Shown here piece after piece: positions 1-6,079 of a stretch of 6,777 bases of DNA (positions within the stretch are counted from its first letter, which is position 1; each line of letters starts with the position of its first letter). The DNA lies in the NCBI GenBank assembly GCA_030840885.1, contig JAVEDQ010000598.1, positions 1 through 6,777 of the forward strand. Reading direction: 5' to 3'. Both the position numbers and the translations under genes were made by a program. Source of the stretch: Frankiaceae bacterium (lineage in GTDB: Bacteria > Actinomycetota > Actinomycetes > Frankiales > Frankiaceae). The notes beneath the pieces are model-generated. The model was not told the origin of the DNA, searched no databases, and saw only the letters and a program-made list of their open reading frames with translations.

Positions 1-798
1 CGGGGGGACTGTGCCGCCGGTGAGCTTGGCGTAGGCGTCGGACGTGAAGGCCGAGATGTCCTCAGGCGTCGCGTCGTTGCCGGTCGTGATGAGCACGACC
101 GACCCGACGGAGATGAGTTGGACGTCGATGGCGATCTCAGCCTGGGCCGATCGCGCCGTCAGCTCCATCGCAAAGCGCTGCTCGCCCAGGTCAGGTGCCG
201 TCGCCGGCGAGACCGAGAGCGGCAGCAGTCCGATTCCGGTGCTGCCGAGCAACCGGTCGCACGTGCCGGCGGCGTCCCGCACGCTGGCCACGTAGGCGGC
301 GGCAGACGTCGGGGAGGGCAGAAGCGCGAGGTCCTCGCCCAGATGCGGCGCCGAGATCCCGCCGTCGAACGCGACGGCGGCCTCGGCGGTGGCTCCCCTG
401 GTGGATCCCTCGTTGATCAGCCCGGCGAGGGCGTCGCACCGGGAGGAGGGCGACGAGATGCCGCTGCCACCGTCGGACGGTTGGGTGTCCACGGAGTACG
501 CGGCCGGCAGGTCGGCCTCGGTCAGCAGCAGGGCGCGGAGATCGGCCGTGGTGTGGGGCGTGGGCGCCGGGGCCGTCGGCGCAGCCGGGGTGCCGATGGG
601 ACCCGAGCCCGAGGCGGATCCCGAGTCCGAGCCGGGCAGCACGCCTGCGGCGGCCGGCACGCCCGGGCCACCCGCCGAGACGGTGGACGGCGCCGTTCCG
701 GAACAGGCACCCGCCGTCAGCAGCACCGCGGCCACGGCCAGCGCCGACCTCGCCACTGGCGTCGCTCGCTGCCGTTGCGGAGCGGCTCGTCCCGTCAT
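1..798 (-). CDS. Secreted lipoprotein with PknH/LppH-like sensor-type domain (C-terminus cut by window edge)
   Basis: The first 266 residues are visible and no stop is reached before the left edge. The ATG at 798 has a TGAGG ribosome site 5 nt upstream (804-808). The N-terminus has basic residues (Arg4, Arg9, Arg11, Arg17), a short hydrophobic stretch (about 18-31) and a lipobox-like TAGAC ending at Cys32, which suits export and lipid anchoring; Ala at the -3 position makes this lipobox slightly atypical. Residues 33-82 form a low-complexity Ser/Gly/Pro/Ala linker. From about residue 84 a globular domain begins with a Leu-rich helix and an 'LLLTEADLPAAY' segment. Cys121 and Cys180 are its only cysteines and could form a disulfide. 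The layout resembles extracellular sensor domains of the mycobacterial PknH/LppH type and related actinobacterial lipoproteins, but this is resemblance by eye. No enzymatic motif is seen. A solute-binding or cell-wall role cannot be excluded. The gene lies downstream of the antiporter gene on the same strand, 140 bp away, so it may have its own promoter. Confidence 0.75.
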   Translation of the reverse strand, partial: MTGRAAPQRQRATPVARSALAVAAVLLTAGACSGTAPSTVSAGGPGVPAAAGVLPGSDSGSASGSGPIGTPAAPTAPAPTPHTTADLRALLLTEADLPAAYSVDTQPSDGGSGISSPSSRCDALAGLINEGSTRGATAEAAVAFDGGISAPHLGEDLALLPSPTSAAAYVASVRDAAGTCDRLLGSTGIGLLPLSVSPATAPDLGEQRFAMELTARSAQAEIAIDVQLISVGSVVLITTGNDATPEDISAFTSDAYAKLTGGTVPP

Positions 799-938
799 GA
801 ACGCCTCACACCGACCCCGTCCGCTGTGTCGCCCTCGCTGAACCGGTCCTACCTAAGCCGGAGTCCATCGTCCCCCGGAACAGGACTGCATGCAGTCACT
901 ATCCCGAGGGACGCGGTCCAACCGGTATGGGCGGGCCT
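799..938. other. Intergenic gap between antiporter stop and lipoprotein start
   Basis: These 140 bp hold no credible gene. Visible elements are the lipoprotein's ribosome site (804-808), a 14-bp perfect palindrome (884-897) and a short GGAC/GTCC inverted repeat near 909-919. No T-rich run follows any hairpin in the minus direction, so there is no clear intrinsic terminator for the antiporter operon. A TAGGTA hexamer on the minus strand near 851-856 could be a -10 element for the lipoprotein, but I see no matching -35. Confidence 0.5.
884..897. repeat. 14-bp perfect palindrome GACTGCATGCAGTC
   Basis: The sequence equals its own reverse complement over 14 bp. It lies 86-99 bp upstream of the lipoprotein start and 42-55 bp beyond the antiporter stop. 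It could be a dimeric regulator's operator for the lipoprotein gene. As RNA it would give a 5-bp stem with a CATG loop, so a weak terminator hairpin is the alternative; the lack of a following U-tract argues against that. The symmetry is seen directly and the function is unknown. Confidence 0.35.
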
Positions 939-2576
939 TCAGGCGGCGACAACGGCGTCGGCGTCGGCGTCGGCGTCAGTCCGGGTGCTCGGGTTGGATT
1001 CGCTGTCGTCGTTGCTGGTCCGCAGCGGGGTCTCGCGGATGAACAGCACGGCGACGAACGCCAGCACGAGCAACGGGGTGGCGATGAGGAACACCCCGGC
1101 CGTACCGCGGCCGTACGCGGTCTCCACGATGGTGCGGATCACGGGCGGGAGCGTCGCCGGATTGGGCAGGCTGTTCGCACCTTCCATCGAGGGGGCCGGG
1201 AGGCCGTTGCGCGTCAGGCCGGAGGCGATGTCGGTCCGGACATGGCTGGCCAGGACGGCTCCAAGCGCCGAGACGCCGATCGCGCCTCCGAGGGACCGGA
1301 AGAACGACACGGTCGCCGTGGCCGAACCCAGCTCCCGGATCGACACGGAGTTCTGCACCGACAGGACCAGGTTCTGCATGGTCATACCGACGCCGACGCC
1401 GGCGATCGCCATGTACACGGCGACGAGGATGCCGCTGGTGTCGGCCCGCAGCGTGCCGAGCAGGCCGAAGCCGATCGCGGTGAGCGCCGTGCCCAGGACC
1501 AGGAAGCGCTTCCAGTTGCCGGTCCTCGTGATGATGCGGCCGACCACGAGAGACGACAGCGCCAGGCCGAGGATCAACGGCATGGTCAGCAGTCCGGACG
1601 CGGTCGGGGTCTTGCCCCGGCTGATCTGGAAGTACTGGCTGAGGAAGATCGTGGCGCCGTACAGGGCGACACCGACGAACAGGCTGGCGATGGTGGCGAG
1701 GGCGATGGTGCGGTGCCGGAACAGACCGAGCGGGATGATCGGCTCCTTCACCTTGAGCTCGACGAGCACCGCGAGGGCGAGCAGCAGTACGCCGCCGGCG
1801 ACCATGGCCGCGCTCTCACTGGAGCCCCAGGCGAACTGTGAGCCGGCCAGCGACACCCAGATGAGCAGGAGGCTGACGCCGGAGATGATCAGCGCGGCAC
1901 CCAGGTAGTCCACCGTGGCGCCGTCACGACGGATCGTCGGCAGCCGCAGCGTCTTCTGCAGCACGATGAGCGCGGCCGCGGCGAACGGGACCCCGACGTA
2001 GAAGCACCAGCGCCAGCCGAGCCAGGAGGTGTCGACGATGACGCCGCCGAGCAGCGGGCCGGAGATCGTCGCGATGGCGAACACCGCACCGAGGTAGCCG
2101 CTGTAGCGACCGCGCTCCCGCGGCGAGACCATCGCCGCGAGGATGACCTGGGTCAGCGCGAGGATGCCGCCGGCACCGACGCCCTGAACGGCCCGGCAGG
2201 CGATGAGGAACGACGTGGACTGCGACAAACCGGCGAACAGGGAGCCGAAGATGTAGATGCAGATGGCGATCTGCATCAGCAGCTTGCGGTTGACCAGGTC
2301 CGACAGCTTGCCCCAGAGCGGCGTGGACGCCGTGAGGGTGAGCAGGGTGGCGGTGACCACCCAGGTGTAGGACGTCTCGCTGCCGTGCAGGTCGCCGACG
2401 ATCCGGGGCAACGCGTTGCTGACGACGGTGCCCGAGAGCATGGCGACGAACATGGCGAGCAACAGGCCCGACAGAGCCTCGAGGATCTTTCGGTGGGTCA
2501 TCTTCGCCGGCGGCTCGGCGGCGGCAGCGTGCGAGGTGGCGTCCGGTACGAACGGCGCGGGGGCGACCGTGGTCAT
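939..2576 (-). CDS. MFS multidrug efflux transporter, DHA2 family (14 TM segments)
   Basis: This 545-residue membrane protein belongs to the major facilitator superfamily, drug:H+ antiporter-2 group (EmrB/QacA-like), and would export toxic compounds from the cytoplasm using the proton gradient. Motif A sits in the loop between TM2 and TM3 (GKLSDLVNRK, 89-98). A motif B-like stretch follows (RAVQGVGAGG, 128-137). Motif C, the antiporter signature, ends in GPLLGG (173-178). Hydrophobic segments continue to about residue 514, consistent with 14 helices, with a loop at about 447-480 before the last one. Length is typical (about 500-550). The usual TM1 motif L-D-x-T-[IV]-V reads LSGTVV (47-52), so the acidic residue is Ser48; I recall this form in other actinobacterial members. 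The hydrophilic tail ends in a (DA)4 run. The ATG at 2576 overlaps the MarR stop (ATGA, 2573-2576) and has a strong GAGGAG site 5 nt upstream, so it is co-transcribed and probably translationally coupled. The substrate cannot be told from sequence. Confidence 0.93.
   Translation of the reverse strand: MTTVAPAPFVPDATSHAAAAEPPAKMTHRKILEALSGLLLAMFVAMLSGTVVSNALPRIVGDLHGSETSYTWVVTATLLTLTASTPLWGKLSDLVNRKLLMQIAICIYIFGSLFAGLSQSTSFLIACRAVQGVGAGGILALTQVILAAMVSPRERGRYSGYLGAVFAIATISGPLLGGVIVDTSWLGWRWCFYVGVPFAAAALIVLQKTLRLPTIRRDGATVDYLGAALIISGVSLLLIWVSLAGSQFAWGSSESAAMVAGGVLLLALAVLVELKVKEPIIPLGLFRHRTIALATIASLFVGVALYGATIFLSQYFQISRGKTPTASGLLTMPLILGLALSSLVVGRIITRTGNWKRFLVLGTALTAIGFGLLGTLRADTSGILVAVYMAIAGVGVGMTMQNLVLSVQNSVSIRELGSATATVSFFRSLGGAIGVSALGAVLASHVRTDIASGLTRNGLPAPSMEGANSLPNPATLPPVIRTIVETAYGRGTAGVFLIATPLLVLAFVAVLFIRETPLRTSNDDSESNPSTRTDADADADAVVAA
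954..977 (-). repeat. (GGCGTC)4 hexanucleotide tandem repeat in the antiporter 3' end
   Basis: Four perfect copies of GGCGTC on the plus strand encode (Asp-Ala)4, residues 534-541 of the antiporter. Copy-number change by slippage would stay in frame and only alter tail length. The repeat lies in a non-membrane cytoplasmic tail, so functional constraint is probably weak. Confidence 0.8.
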
Positions 2577-3070
2577 GCGTTCTCCTCGGAAGGAAGGTCA
2601 GTGGCGGGCGTCGACAGGACGCTGTCGACGAAGCGGTTGAGCAGGCGGGACAGCTGGGCTACGTCGTCGGTGTCCCAGTCGGCGAGGCGGACGTCGAGCT
2701 GCTCGGCGATCCGGGCCCGCCGGTCCGCGATGCGCTCGATGCCGGCCGGCGTGCAGCGGGTGAGGTGCGAACGCAGGTCGGCCTCGTCGGGCCGGGTGGC
2801 GACCAGCCCTTCCTTGCAGAGGGCGGTCAGCGTCCGGCTGACCGTGGACATGTCCATGTGGACGGCGCTCGCGATCGCGCTCACCCGGCTCTCGCCGAGA
2901 TCAGCGACGGCGCCCAGGACGGTCGCGGCACCGGCGTCGCCGATCCACGTCCGCATCCGGCGGGTGCAGGCGAACAGCGACCGCACGGCGGTGAGCAGTT
3001 CCTCGGTGGACGGATTGACCGCCGGGACCGCGGGTGCGGTCGGGCTGGTCACCAACAGACCGGCACTCAT
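2573..3070 (-). CDS. MarR-family transcriptional repressor of the adjacent efflux gene
   Basis: This is a 165-residue winged-helix regulator. Residues 1-20 are a Pro/Ala/Val-rich, probably disordered extension. The dimer helix starts near 21 (STEELLTAVRSLF). The DNA-binding core runs from about 50 to 105, with a recognition helix around 73-86 (DMSTVSRTLTALCKEG) and a wing carrying the family's D-x-R-S-x-L-T pattern (DLRSHLT, 98-104). The C-terminal helices (111-155) complete the dimer interface. The family represses by dimer binding to palindromes and lets go on binding phenolic or drug-like ligands. I place the start at the ATG at 3070, which has GGGAG 6 nt upstream (3077-3081). An in-frame TTG at 3100 would add 10 residues but lies inside the operator palindrome. 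The stop overlaps the antiporter's ATG. Operon structure and upstream palindromes imply repression of itself and the antiporter. Cys35, Cys85 and Cys106 leave thiol-based redox sensing possible but unsupported. Confidence 0.92.
   Translation of the reverse strand: MSAGLLVTSPTAPAVPAVNPSTEELLTAVRSLFACTRRMRTWIGDAGAATVLGAVADLGESRVSAIASAVHMDMSTVSRTLTALCKEGLVATRPDEADLRSHLTRCTPAGIERIADRRARIAEQLDVRLADWDTDDVAQLSRLLNRFVDSVLSTPATDLPSEENA
2582..2587 (-). promoter_or_regulatory. Ribosome binding site of the antiporter gene
   Basis: GAGGAG on the minus strand lies 5 nt before the ATG at 2576, within the last codons of marR. It confirms the antiporter start and shows that translation does not rely solely on the ATGA overlap. 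Confidence 0.75.
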
Positions 3071-3076
3071 CGCATG

Positions 3077-3081
3077 CTCCC
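3077..3081 (-). promoter_or_regulatory. Ribosome binding site that fixes the marR start
   Basis: GGGAG on the minus strand stands 6 nt upstream of the ATG at 3070. It supports that ATG over the in-frame TTG at 3100, which has no comparable site and lies within the operator. Confidence 0.7.
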
Positions 3082-3086
3082 AACTA

Positions 3087-3105
3087 TTTGCTTGACGCAA
3101 GCAAA
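3087..3105. promoter_or_regulatory. Probable MarR operator O1, perfect 19-bp palindrome
   Basis: TTTGCTTG-ACG-CAAGCAAA has two perfect 8-bp arms around a 3-bp centre. It starts 17 bp upstream of the marR ATG. Size, symmetry and placement match the known operator pattern of MarR-family repressors, which bind pseudo-palindromes of about 16-20 bp at their own promoters. Its A+T-rich arms stand out against the GC-rich surroundings. Binding by this particular MarR protein is inferred from position. Confidence 0.8.
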
Positions 3106-3133
3106 GCTATGCCCAGTTACTTACGTGTAGCAA
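3104..3133 (-). promoter_or_regulatory. Possible promoter of the marR-antiporter operon
   Basis: On the minus strand, TTGCTA (3128-3133) could be a -35 and TAGCTT (3104-3109) a -10, with 18 bp between. Both match consensus poorly, so the exact elements are uncertain. This placement would put O1 over the -10 and start site and O2 over the -35, as expected for simple repression. Confidence 0.35.
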
Positions 3134-3134
3134 C
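3116..3134. promoter_or_regulatory. Possible second, degenerate MarR operator O2
   Basis: GTTACTTACGTGTAGCAAC has imperfect symmetry (GTTxCT at the left end, AGxAAC at the right end). Aligned with O1 at equal length it matches 10 of 19 bases, concentrated in the half-site cores TT-x-CTT and AGCAA. Its centre lies 29 bp from that of O1, close to three helical turns. It covers the suggested -35 element. It could be a weaker secondary site or chance similarity. Confidence 0.4.
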
Positions 3135-3145
3135 CAATTGGCAGC

Positions 3146-3178
3146 GAGGCGTGCCTCACAAAGCTGCAGCGGGTGCAG
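3146..3178 (-). terminator. Weak candidate terminator hairpins downstream of lutC
   Basis: Two short inverted repeats follow the lutC stop in its direction of transcription: CTGCA/TGCAG with a 5-nt loop (3164-3178), then GAGGC/GCCTC with a 2-nt centre (3146-3157). The stems are only 5 bp. After the first comes CTTTG rather than a long U-tract. They may end lut transcription before the marR promoter, but the evidence is thin; factor-dependent termination is equally possible. Confidence 0.25.
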
Positions 3179-3204
3179 AAGTTGTCGGCCTCAGCTCTGG
3201 CGGA

Positions 3205-3828
3205 TCAGCCGAGCAGGATGACGTCCAGCGTCCGGGGCCCGTGGACGCCCTCCACGCGGTTCAGCTCGATGTCGCTGGTCGCGCTCGGTCCGCTCACCCA
3301 GGTCAGCGGACGGGACGGGTCCAGCACGGCGACCGCCTGCGGCACGCTGCCCACCACCTGGTCCGCGGTCACCATCACGAGGCAGTAGTCGGGCACGAGC
3401 GAGAGCATGCGGCGCCCCTGACCTGGGCCTCCGTCGAGCACCAGCGTGCCGGTCTCGGCGATGGCGACCCGGCAGCCGGTCAGGACCCCGCCGACGCCGT
3501 CGAGCTCGACCGCTGACAGCGGCGGGTCGTCGGCGAGCAGGTCGATGCCGCCGGGGATGCCGTCGCGCCACGCATCGGGGACCCCGTCGGGGACGACCAG
3601 CGACGGCAGCGACCGGCCACCGAGCACGGAGCGGACGAGGGTCGTGGCATCGTCGCCGCGGTGCACGGTGGCCTGATAGTCGGTCAGCCGCTCGACGAGC
3701 AGGTCCAGCAGCTCCGGCAGCCGACGGTCGTCATGCCGGCGGTAGTCACGGGGCGTGGGACCGTCGGGCAGCGGTTCGACGGCCTGGGCCGCGCGCACGC
3801 GCGCGAGGACGTCGTCGCGGGCGCTCAC
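3205..3828 (-). CDS. lutC: L-lactate utilisation protein LutC (LUD domain)
   Basis: This 207-residue protein is the third subunit of the LutABC complex that oxidises L-lactate to pyruvate in the cytoplasm. A short N-terminal helical region (about 1-60) leads into a single LUD domain. The domain carries the family signature AIAETGTLVLDGG (122-134), then LVPDYCLVMV (144-153), and ends with the typical S-A-T-S-D-I-E...V-E-G-V-H-G-P block (182-198) and a hydrophobic C-terminus. It is at the short end for LutC (roughly 200-240). There are no iron-sulfur cysteine motifs, as expected. The GTG start at 3828 overlaps the lutB TGA as GTGA (3825-3828), implying translational coupling; a GAGG about 10 nt upstream is weak support. 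The substrate-handling role of LUD proteins is known mainly from genetics, so its exact task in the complex is unsettled. Confidence 0.92.
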   Translation of the reverse strand: MSARDDVLARVRAAQAVEPLPDGPTPRDYRRHDDRRLPELLDLLVERLTDYQATVHRGDDATTLVRSVLGGRSLPSLVVPDGVPDAWRDGIPGGIDLLADDPPLSAVELDGVGGVLTGCRVAIAETGTLVLDGGPGQGRRMLSLVPDYCLVMVTADQVVGSVPQAVAVLDPSRPLTWVSGPSATSDIELNRVEGVHGPRTLDVILLG

Positions 3829-5345
3829 GTGCCGCCGTCCTCGGCGTGACCGCCGTTGGAGCTGACCCACCAGTCGCGAAACGTCTGTTCGGGCGGGCGG
3901 GGCAGGTCGCGGGTCGAGGTCCAGGCCGACAGCGGCGGCGGCAACGCCCCGATGCGGTCCCGGCGCCGGCCGAGCACCCGCCCGGCGCGCCCTGCCCGCA
4001 GCGCGGCCGCCCAGCGACCCGGCCGCAGCATCGTCCACTTGGCCGCCGACATCAGCGCCTGCTCGGAGGTCGGGATCCGGGAGTGGGCGCGCTTGTCCTC
4101 GACGACGCGTTCGCGCAGGTGCACGAGCATCGAGGGGATGTCGATGGCCACCGGGCAGACGTCGTAGCAGGCGCCGCACAGCGAGGAGGCGAACGGCAGC
4201 GACGGGTTCTCGGCGACCCCGGTCAGCTGCGGACTCAGGACGGCACCGATCGGGCCGGGATAGACCGAGCCGTAGGCGTGACCGCCCGCGCGCTCGTACA
4301 CGGGGCAGACGTTCAGGCACGCCGAACAGCGGATGCACCGCAGCGCGGACCGACCTTGCGGGTCGGCGAGCACGGCGGTGCGACCGTTGTCGAGCAGCAC
4401 CAGGTGGAACTCCTGCGGCCCGTCGCCGGGGTGCACGCCCGTCCAGGTCGAGGTGTAGGGGTTCATCCGCTCGCCGGTCGACGAGCGGGGCAGGAGCTGC
4501 AGGAACACCTCGAGGTCCTGCCACGTGGGCACGACCTTCTCCAGGCCCATCACGGTGATGAGCACCCGGGGCAGCGTCAGGCACATCCGCCCGTTGCCCT
4601 CGGACTCGACGACGCCGAGCGTGCCGGTCTCGGCGATCGCGAAGTTGGCCCCCGAGATCGCGACCTCGGCGTCGAGGAACTTCTGCCGCAGGTGCAGTCG
4701 CGCGGCCTCGGCGAGCGCGGCCGGGTCGTCGGTCAGCCCGGGGTCCGCGGCGCGGCCCACACCACCCATGGCACGCAGGAAGATCTCGCGGATCTCGGCG
4801 CGGTTGCGGTGGATGGCCGGCACCAGGATGTGGCTCGGGGCGTCGTCGCCGAGCTGCACGATGAGTTCGGCCAGATCGGTCTCCCAGGCCGAGACGCCGC
4901 CGGCGGCGAGCGCCTCGTTCAGGCCCGTTTCCTGCGTCGCCATCGACTTGACCTTGACGACCTCGGTGGCGCCGGCCGCCAGCACCAGCTCCAGCACGAT
5001 CGCGTTCGCCTCGGCCGCGTCGCGGGCCCAGTGCACGACCCCGCCGGCGGACGTGACCTTCTCCTCGAGCTGGAGCAGGTAGGTGTCGAGGTGGGCGAGC
5101 ACGTCGTCCTTGATCGCGGCGCCGGCGGCACGGAGCTCGGCCCAGTCGGGGAGTTCGGCGACCACCGCGTTGCGCTTGCCGCGGATGGTGCGGGTGGCCC
5201 GGCCGAGGTTGTGGCGCAGCTGCGGGTCGGCGAGGGCGTCGGCCGCGGCTTCGGGGAAGGGCCGGTCACCCCGCAGGTGTCCGACGCCGGGCGGGGCCGT
5301 CGGTGGGGCTCCCGGTGGCGCGGGCAGGCCGAGGAAGGTGCTCAC
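3825..5345 (-). CDS. lutB: L-lactate utilisation iron-sulfur protein LutB
   Basis: This 506-residue subunit has an N-terminal LUD domain and a ferredoxin-like domain, and should carry electrons during lactate oxidation. The LUD region (about 70-290) includes HWARDAAEAN (105-114), the signature AIAETGTLGVVESEGNGR (236-253) and LITVMGLEK (262-270). Iron-sulfur ligands follow as CxxCxxCxxxCP (Cys337, 340, 343, 347) and CxxCxxxCP (Cys390, 393, 397), the usual LutB set for two [4Fe-4S] clusters, with GGHAYG between them (354-359). Residues about 410-495 match the LutB C-terminal region (DUF3390-like), ending in an FRDWW block. Length is slightly above the B. subtilis protein (about 480), mostly from a Pro/Gly-rich N-terminus. 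The reading frame is open far upstream to 5846, but I choose the GTG at 5345 because it overlaps the lutA stop as GTGA and lutA coding occupies the rest. The upstream ribosome site is poor, so coupling to lutA is likely. Confidence 0.95.
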   Translation of the reverse strand: MSTFLGLPAPPGAPPTAPPGVGHLRGDRPFPEAAADALADPQLRHNLGRATRTIRGKRNAVVAELPDWAELRAAGAAIKDDVLAHLDTYLLQLEEKVTSAGGVVHWARDAAEANAIVLELVLAAGATEVVKVKSMATQETGLNEALAAGGVSAWETDLAELIVQLGDDAPSHILVPAIHRNRAEIREIFLRAMGGVGRAADPGLTDDPAALAEAARLHLRQKFLDAEVAISGANFAIAETGTLGVVESEGNGRMCLTLPRVLITVMGLEKVVPTWQDLEVFLQLLPRSSTGERMNPYTSTWTGVHPGDGPQEFHLVLLDNGRTAVLADPQGRSALRCIRCSACLNVCPVYERAGGHAYGSVYPGPIGAVLSPQLTGVAENPSLPFASSLCGACYDVCPVAIDIPSMLVHLRERVVEDKRAHSRIPTSEQALMSAAKWTMLRPGRWAAALRAGRAGRVLGRRRDRIGALPPPLSAWTSTRDLPRPPEQTFRDWWVSSNGGHAEDGGT

Positions 5346-6079
5346 GCCGGCACCGGCTCGCTGGCGAGGATCTCGGCGAGGTGCACGGTCCGCACCCCGG
5401 CACGGGTCCGGGAGAGCCCGCCGCCGATGTGCAACAGGCAGGACGAGTCGCCGGCGCTGCAGATCTCCGCGTCGGTCGAGAGGACGTGGCGGAGCTTGTC
5501 GGACAGCATCGCCGCCGAAACGTCGGGGTTCTTCACCGCGAAGGTGCCGCCGAAGCCGCAGCACACCTCGGCGTCGGGGAGTTCGACGAGCTCCAGCCCC
5601 TGCACCGCGCGCAGCAACCGGAGCGGCCGGTCGCCGACGCGCAGGACCCGCAGCGAGTGGCACGTCGGGTGGAAGGTGACCTTGTGCGGGTAGTAGGCGC
5701 CGACGTCGGTCACCCCGAGCACGTCGACCAGGAACTCCGAGAGCTCGTAGGTGCGCGAGGCGAGGTCCTCCACCTGCCGCTGCAGCCCGGCCTGGCCGGA
5801 CCGGGCGGCGAGCGCCGGGTGCTGGTGGCGCACCGAACCGGCACACGAACCGCTCGGCGTCACGACGGCGTCGAAGCCGCGGAAGGCATCGGCGTGCTGC
5901 TGCACGAGCGGCAGCGCCTGGCCCGCGTAGCCGGTGTTGATGTGCATCTGCCCGCAGCAGGTCTGGGCCAGCGGGACCTCGACGTCGACCCCCAGCCGAC
6001 GCAGCAGGCGGACGGTGGCCTTGGCGACGTCGGGGACCACCCCGTCGACCAGGCAGGTGACGAACAACGCGACGCGCAC
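5342..6079 (-). CDS. lutA: L-lactate utilisation protein LutA (CCG-domain subunit)
   Basis: This 245-residue protein is the first subunit of LutABC and is related to the cysteine-rich CCG subunits of heterodisulfide reductase and glycolate oxidase (GlcF). It opens with the family's ALFVTCLVD (4-12). The first CCG repeat has Cys9, Cys41-Cys42-Gly43 and PSGSCA (75-80). The second has FHPTCHS (136-142), VCCGFGGTF (172-180) and DSSCLLHIGG (211-220). Such repeats bind iron-sulfur clusters in relatives. Length fits the family (about 240). The GTG at 6079 places the N-terminus where homologues begin, and an AGGA lies 7 nt upstream; a closer GGAGG is only 1 nt away, too near to serve. An in-frame extension to 6325 would run antisense through the phosphoesterase start and lacks family similarity. 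It is the promoter-proximal gene of lutABC, divergent from the phosphoesterase. No permease or lut regulator is adjacent within the window. Confidence 0.94.
   Translation of the reverse strand: MRVALFVTCLVDGVVPDVAKATVRLLRRLGVDVEVPLAQTCCGQMHINTGYAGQALPLVQQHADAFRGFDAVVTPSGSCAGSVRHQHPALAARSGQAGLQRQVEDLASRTYELSEFLVDVLGVTDVGAYYPHKVTFHPTCHSLRVLRVGDRPLRLLRAVQGLELVELPDAEVCCGFGGTFAVKNPDVSAAMLSDKLRHVLSTDAEICSAGDSSCLLHIGGGLSRTRAGVRTVHLAEILASEPVPA

Noticed and set aside
845..860. A TTAGGTAGG stretch (minus strand) resembling half of an IdeR/DtxR iron box
   Set aside because: Only one half-site matches and the other half lacks the CCTAA symmetry, so iron regulation is not supported.
118..1908. A 596-codon open frame on the plus strand
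   Set aside because: It is antisense to the lipoprotein and antiporter genes, is dominated by Arg/Gly-rich composition typical of GC-rich shadow frames, has no domain or ribosome site, and crosses two well-supported genes.
3071..3100. TTG start for marR at 3100
   Set aside because: It lies inside the operator palindrome and lacks a ribosome site, whereas the ATG at 3070 has GGGAG 6 nt upstream.
3846..5693. A 615-codon open frame on the plus strand
   Set aside because: It is antisense to lutB and lutA and has His/Gly/Arg-rich shadow composition. The opposite strand holds conserved LUD and iron-sulfur motifs.
5346..5846. Upstream extension of lutB to 5846
   Set aside because: The frame is open but overlaps lutA coding with Arg/Pro-rich nonsense. 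Family similarity begins after the GTG at 5345, which overlaps the lutA stop.
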